A stretch of DNA of 6,112 bases from Chlamydiota bacterium (lineage in GTDB: Bacteria; Chlamydiota; Chlamydiia; Chlamydiales; Simkaniaceae), in contig JAKQGT010000323.1 of NCBI GenBank assembly GCA_029556005.1, positions 1 through 6,112 on the forward strand, read 5' to 3'. The notes beneath the pieces were generated by a model. That model did no database searches. It was given only the letters and a program-made list of their open reading frames with translations, and was not told the DNA's origin. The position numbers were made by a program, and so were the translations under genes. Below, in pieces: positions 5,436-6,112 of this stretch; positions within the stretch are counted from its first letter, which is position 1, and each line of letters begins with the position of its first letter.

Positions 5436-6112
5436 ATGCCCTTTACCCTAACCATGCCAAAACTTTCCCCAACAATGGAAGCCGGGACCCTCGTGAAATG
5501 GCACAAAAAAGAGGGGGATGAAGTGAAAGGGGGAGATCTCCTTTTTGAAGTCGCAACCGATAAAGCAACAGTTGAACACAATGCGCTAGATGAAGGATTC
5601 TTGCGCAAAATTCTGGTCCAAGAGGGAGAAGAAGCGAGTGTCAATCAAGCTGTAGCCATTTTTACCGTCTCCAAAGAGGAGAGCATTGCAGGGTATGAGC
5701 CTGAAGGGATAAAAGCAGCAGCAGAGGAAGCTCCTTCGGAAGAAGCTTCAACCCCATCAGGAGAGAGCAAAGCTCCCCCAGCCAAAGGAAAAGGGATGAC
5801 CCCAGTCTCTTTTCCCATCGAACCCCCTTTAGAAGACTACACCTTTACCTTTGATACGACCCAGCAAGAGCGCCTTGCCGCTTCCCCTTTAGCGAAAAAA
5901 CTCGCCAAAGAAAAGGGGATTGATATCACCACTGTTAAAGGGAGTGGTCCCGATGGACGGGTGATGAGTCGCGATCTCGATTTAGCACAACCCAGTAGCC
6001 CTGCCACCTTTGGCTCCCGTCTCCAACCCCAATATAAGCCGGGAGCGTATACTTCTGAGCCCTTAACCCCGATGCGGAAAGCCATTGGGGAAAAACTCCA
6101 AGCTTCCAAAAC
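5436..6112 (+). CDS. pdhC: Dihydrolipoamide acetyltransferase (pyruvate dehydrogenase E2), N-terminal part
   Basis: The frame is open from ATG 5436 to the right edge, giving 225 residues of a longer protein. Residues 1-79 are a single lipoyl domain (MPFTLTMPKLSPTMEAG), with the lipoylated Lys43 in the motif ATDKATVE. A linker rich in Ala, Pro, Glu and Ser follows (about 85-145). Residues about 146-185 form the peripheral subunit-binding domain (ASPLAKKLAKEKGID, then VKGSGPDGRV) that holds E1 or E3. Residues from about 208 (EPLTPMRKAIGEKLQASK) begin the catalytic acetyltransferase domain; its HxxxDG active site lies beyond the window. E2 forms the multimeric core of the complex and passes the acetyl group to CoA. 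There is one lipoyl domain, as in mitochondrial-type E2, not the several found in E. coli. It is also called aceF in other nomenclature. Confidence 0.95.
   Translation, partial: MPFTLTMPKLSPTMEAGTLVKWHKKEGDEVKGGDLLFEVATDKATVEHNALDEGFLRKILVQEGEEASVNQAVAIFTVSKEESIAGYEPEGIKAAAEEAPSEEASTPSGESKAPPAKGKGMTPVSFPIEPPLEDYTFTFDTTQQERLAASPLAKKLAKEKGIDITTVKGSGPDGRVMSRDLDLAQPSSPATFGSRLQPQYKPGAYTSEPLTPMRKAIGEKLQASK

Noticed and set aside
5426..6109. Two minus-strand frames opposite pdhC
   Set aside because: The plus strand carries the lipoyl, subunit-binding and catalytic-domain start of E2 without a break; the antisense frames are by-products of its codon use.

Overview
The window reads as chromosome from an environmental (Parachlamydiales-type) chlamydia, possibly Simkania- or Waddlia-like. 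The clues are two adjacent porins of the Legionella-type outer-membrane family (Lpg1974-like), a DnaQ-type exonuclease with a C-terminal DUF3820-like module, and a pyruvate dehydrogenase operon in the order E1-alpha, E1-beta, E2. All of these are familiar from chlamydial genomes, but species cannot be fixed from sequence alone. The DNA is moderately AT-rich, with very AT-rich gaps.

Layout. Positions 2-1432 (+) hold the C-terminal end of one outer-membrane porin and a complete paralogue 30 bp downstream. Positions 1432-1594 are an almost fully palindromic, MITE-like fold-back element that begins on the stop codon of the second porin. Positions 1605-2857 (-) are a two-gene unit, an exonuclease followed with a 4-nt ATGA overlap by a small exported protein of unknown function; it converges on the porins. 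Positions 2909-3000 form a large inverted repeat with 27-nt arms. It separates the exonuclease from a divergent 53-aa lipoprotein gene (3030-3191), and each arm ends in an outward-facing TATAA box. From 3244 to the right edge runs pdhA-pdhB-pdhC; pdhC is cut by the window. The 156-bp gap between pdhA and pdhB holds a pyrimidine tract, a long imperfect hairpin and an unannotated 55-codon frame that overlaps the pdhA stop by ATGA.

How it works together. pdhA and pdhB encode the two chains of the thiamine-diphosphate E1 component, and pdhC the lipoyl-bearing E2 core. With a dihydrolipoamide dehydrogenase (E3) not seen here, they convert pyruvate to acetyl-CoA. The porins are probable outer-membrane channels. 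The exonuclease unit and the lipoprotein have no visible functional tie to pyruvate dehydrogenase. No CRISPR, tRNA, rRNA, transposase or defence system is visible. The unusual parts are the non-coding repeats and the possible micro-ORF, not a new multi-gene system.
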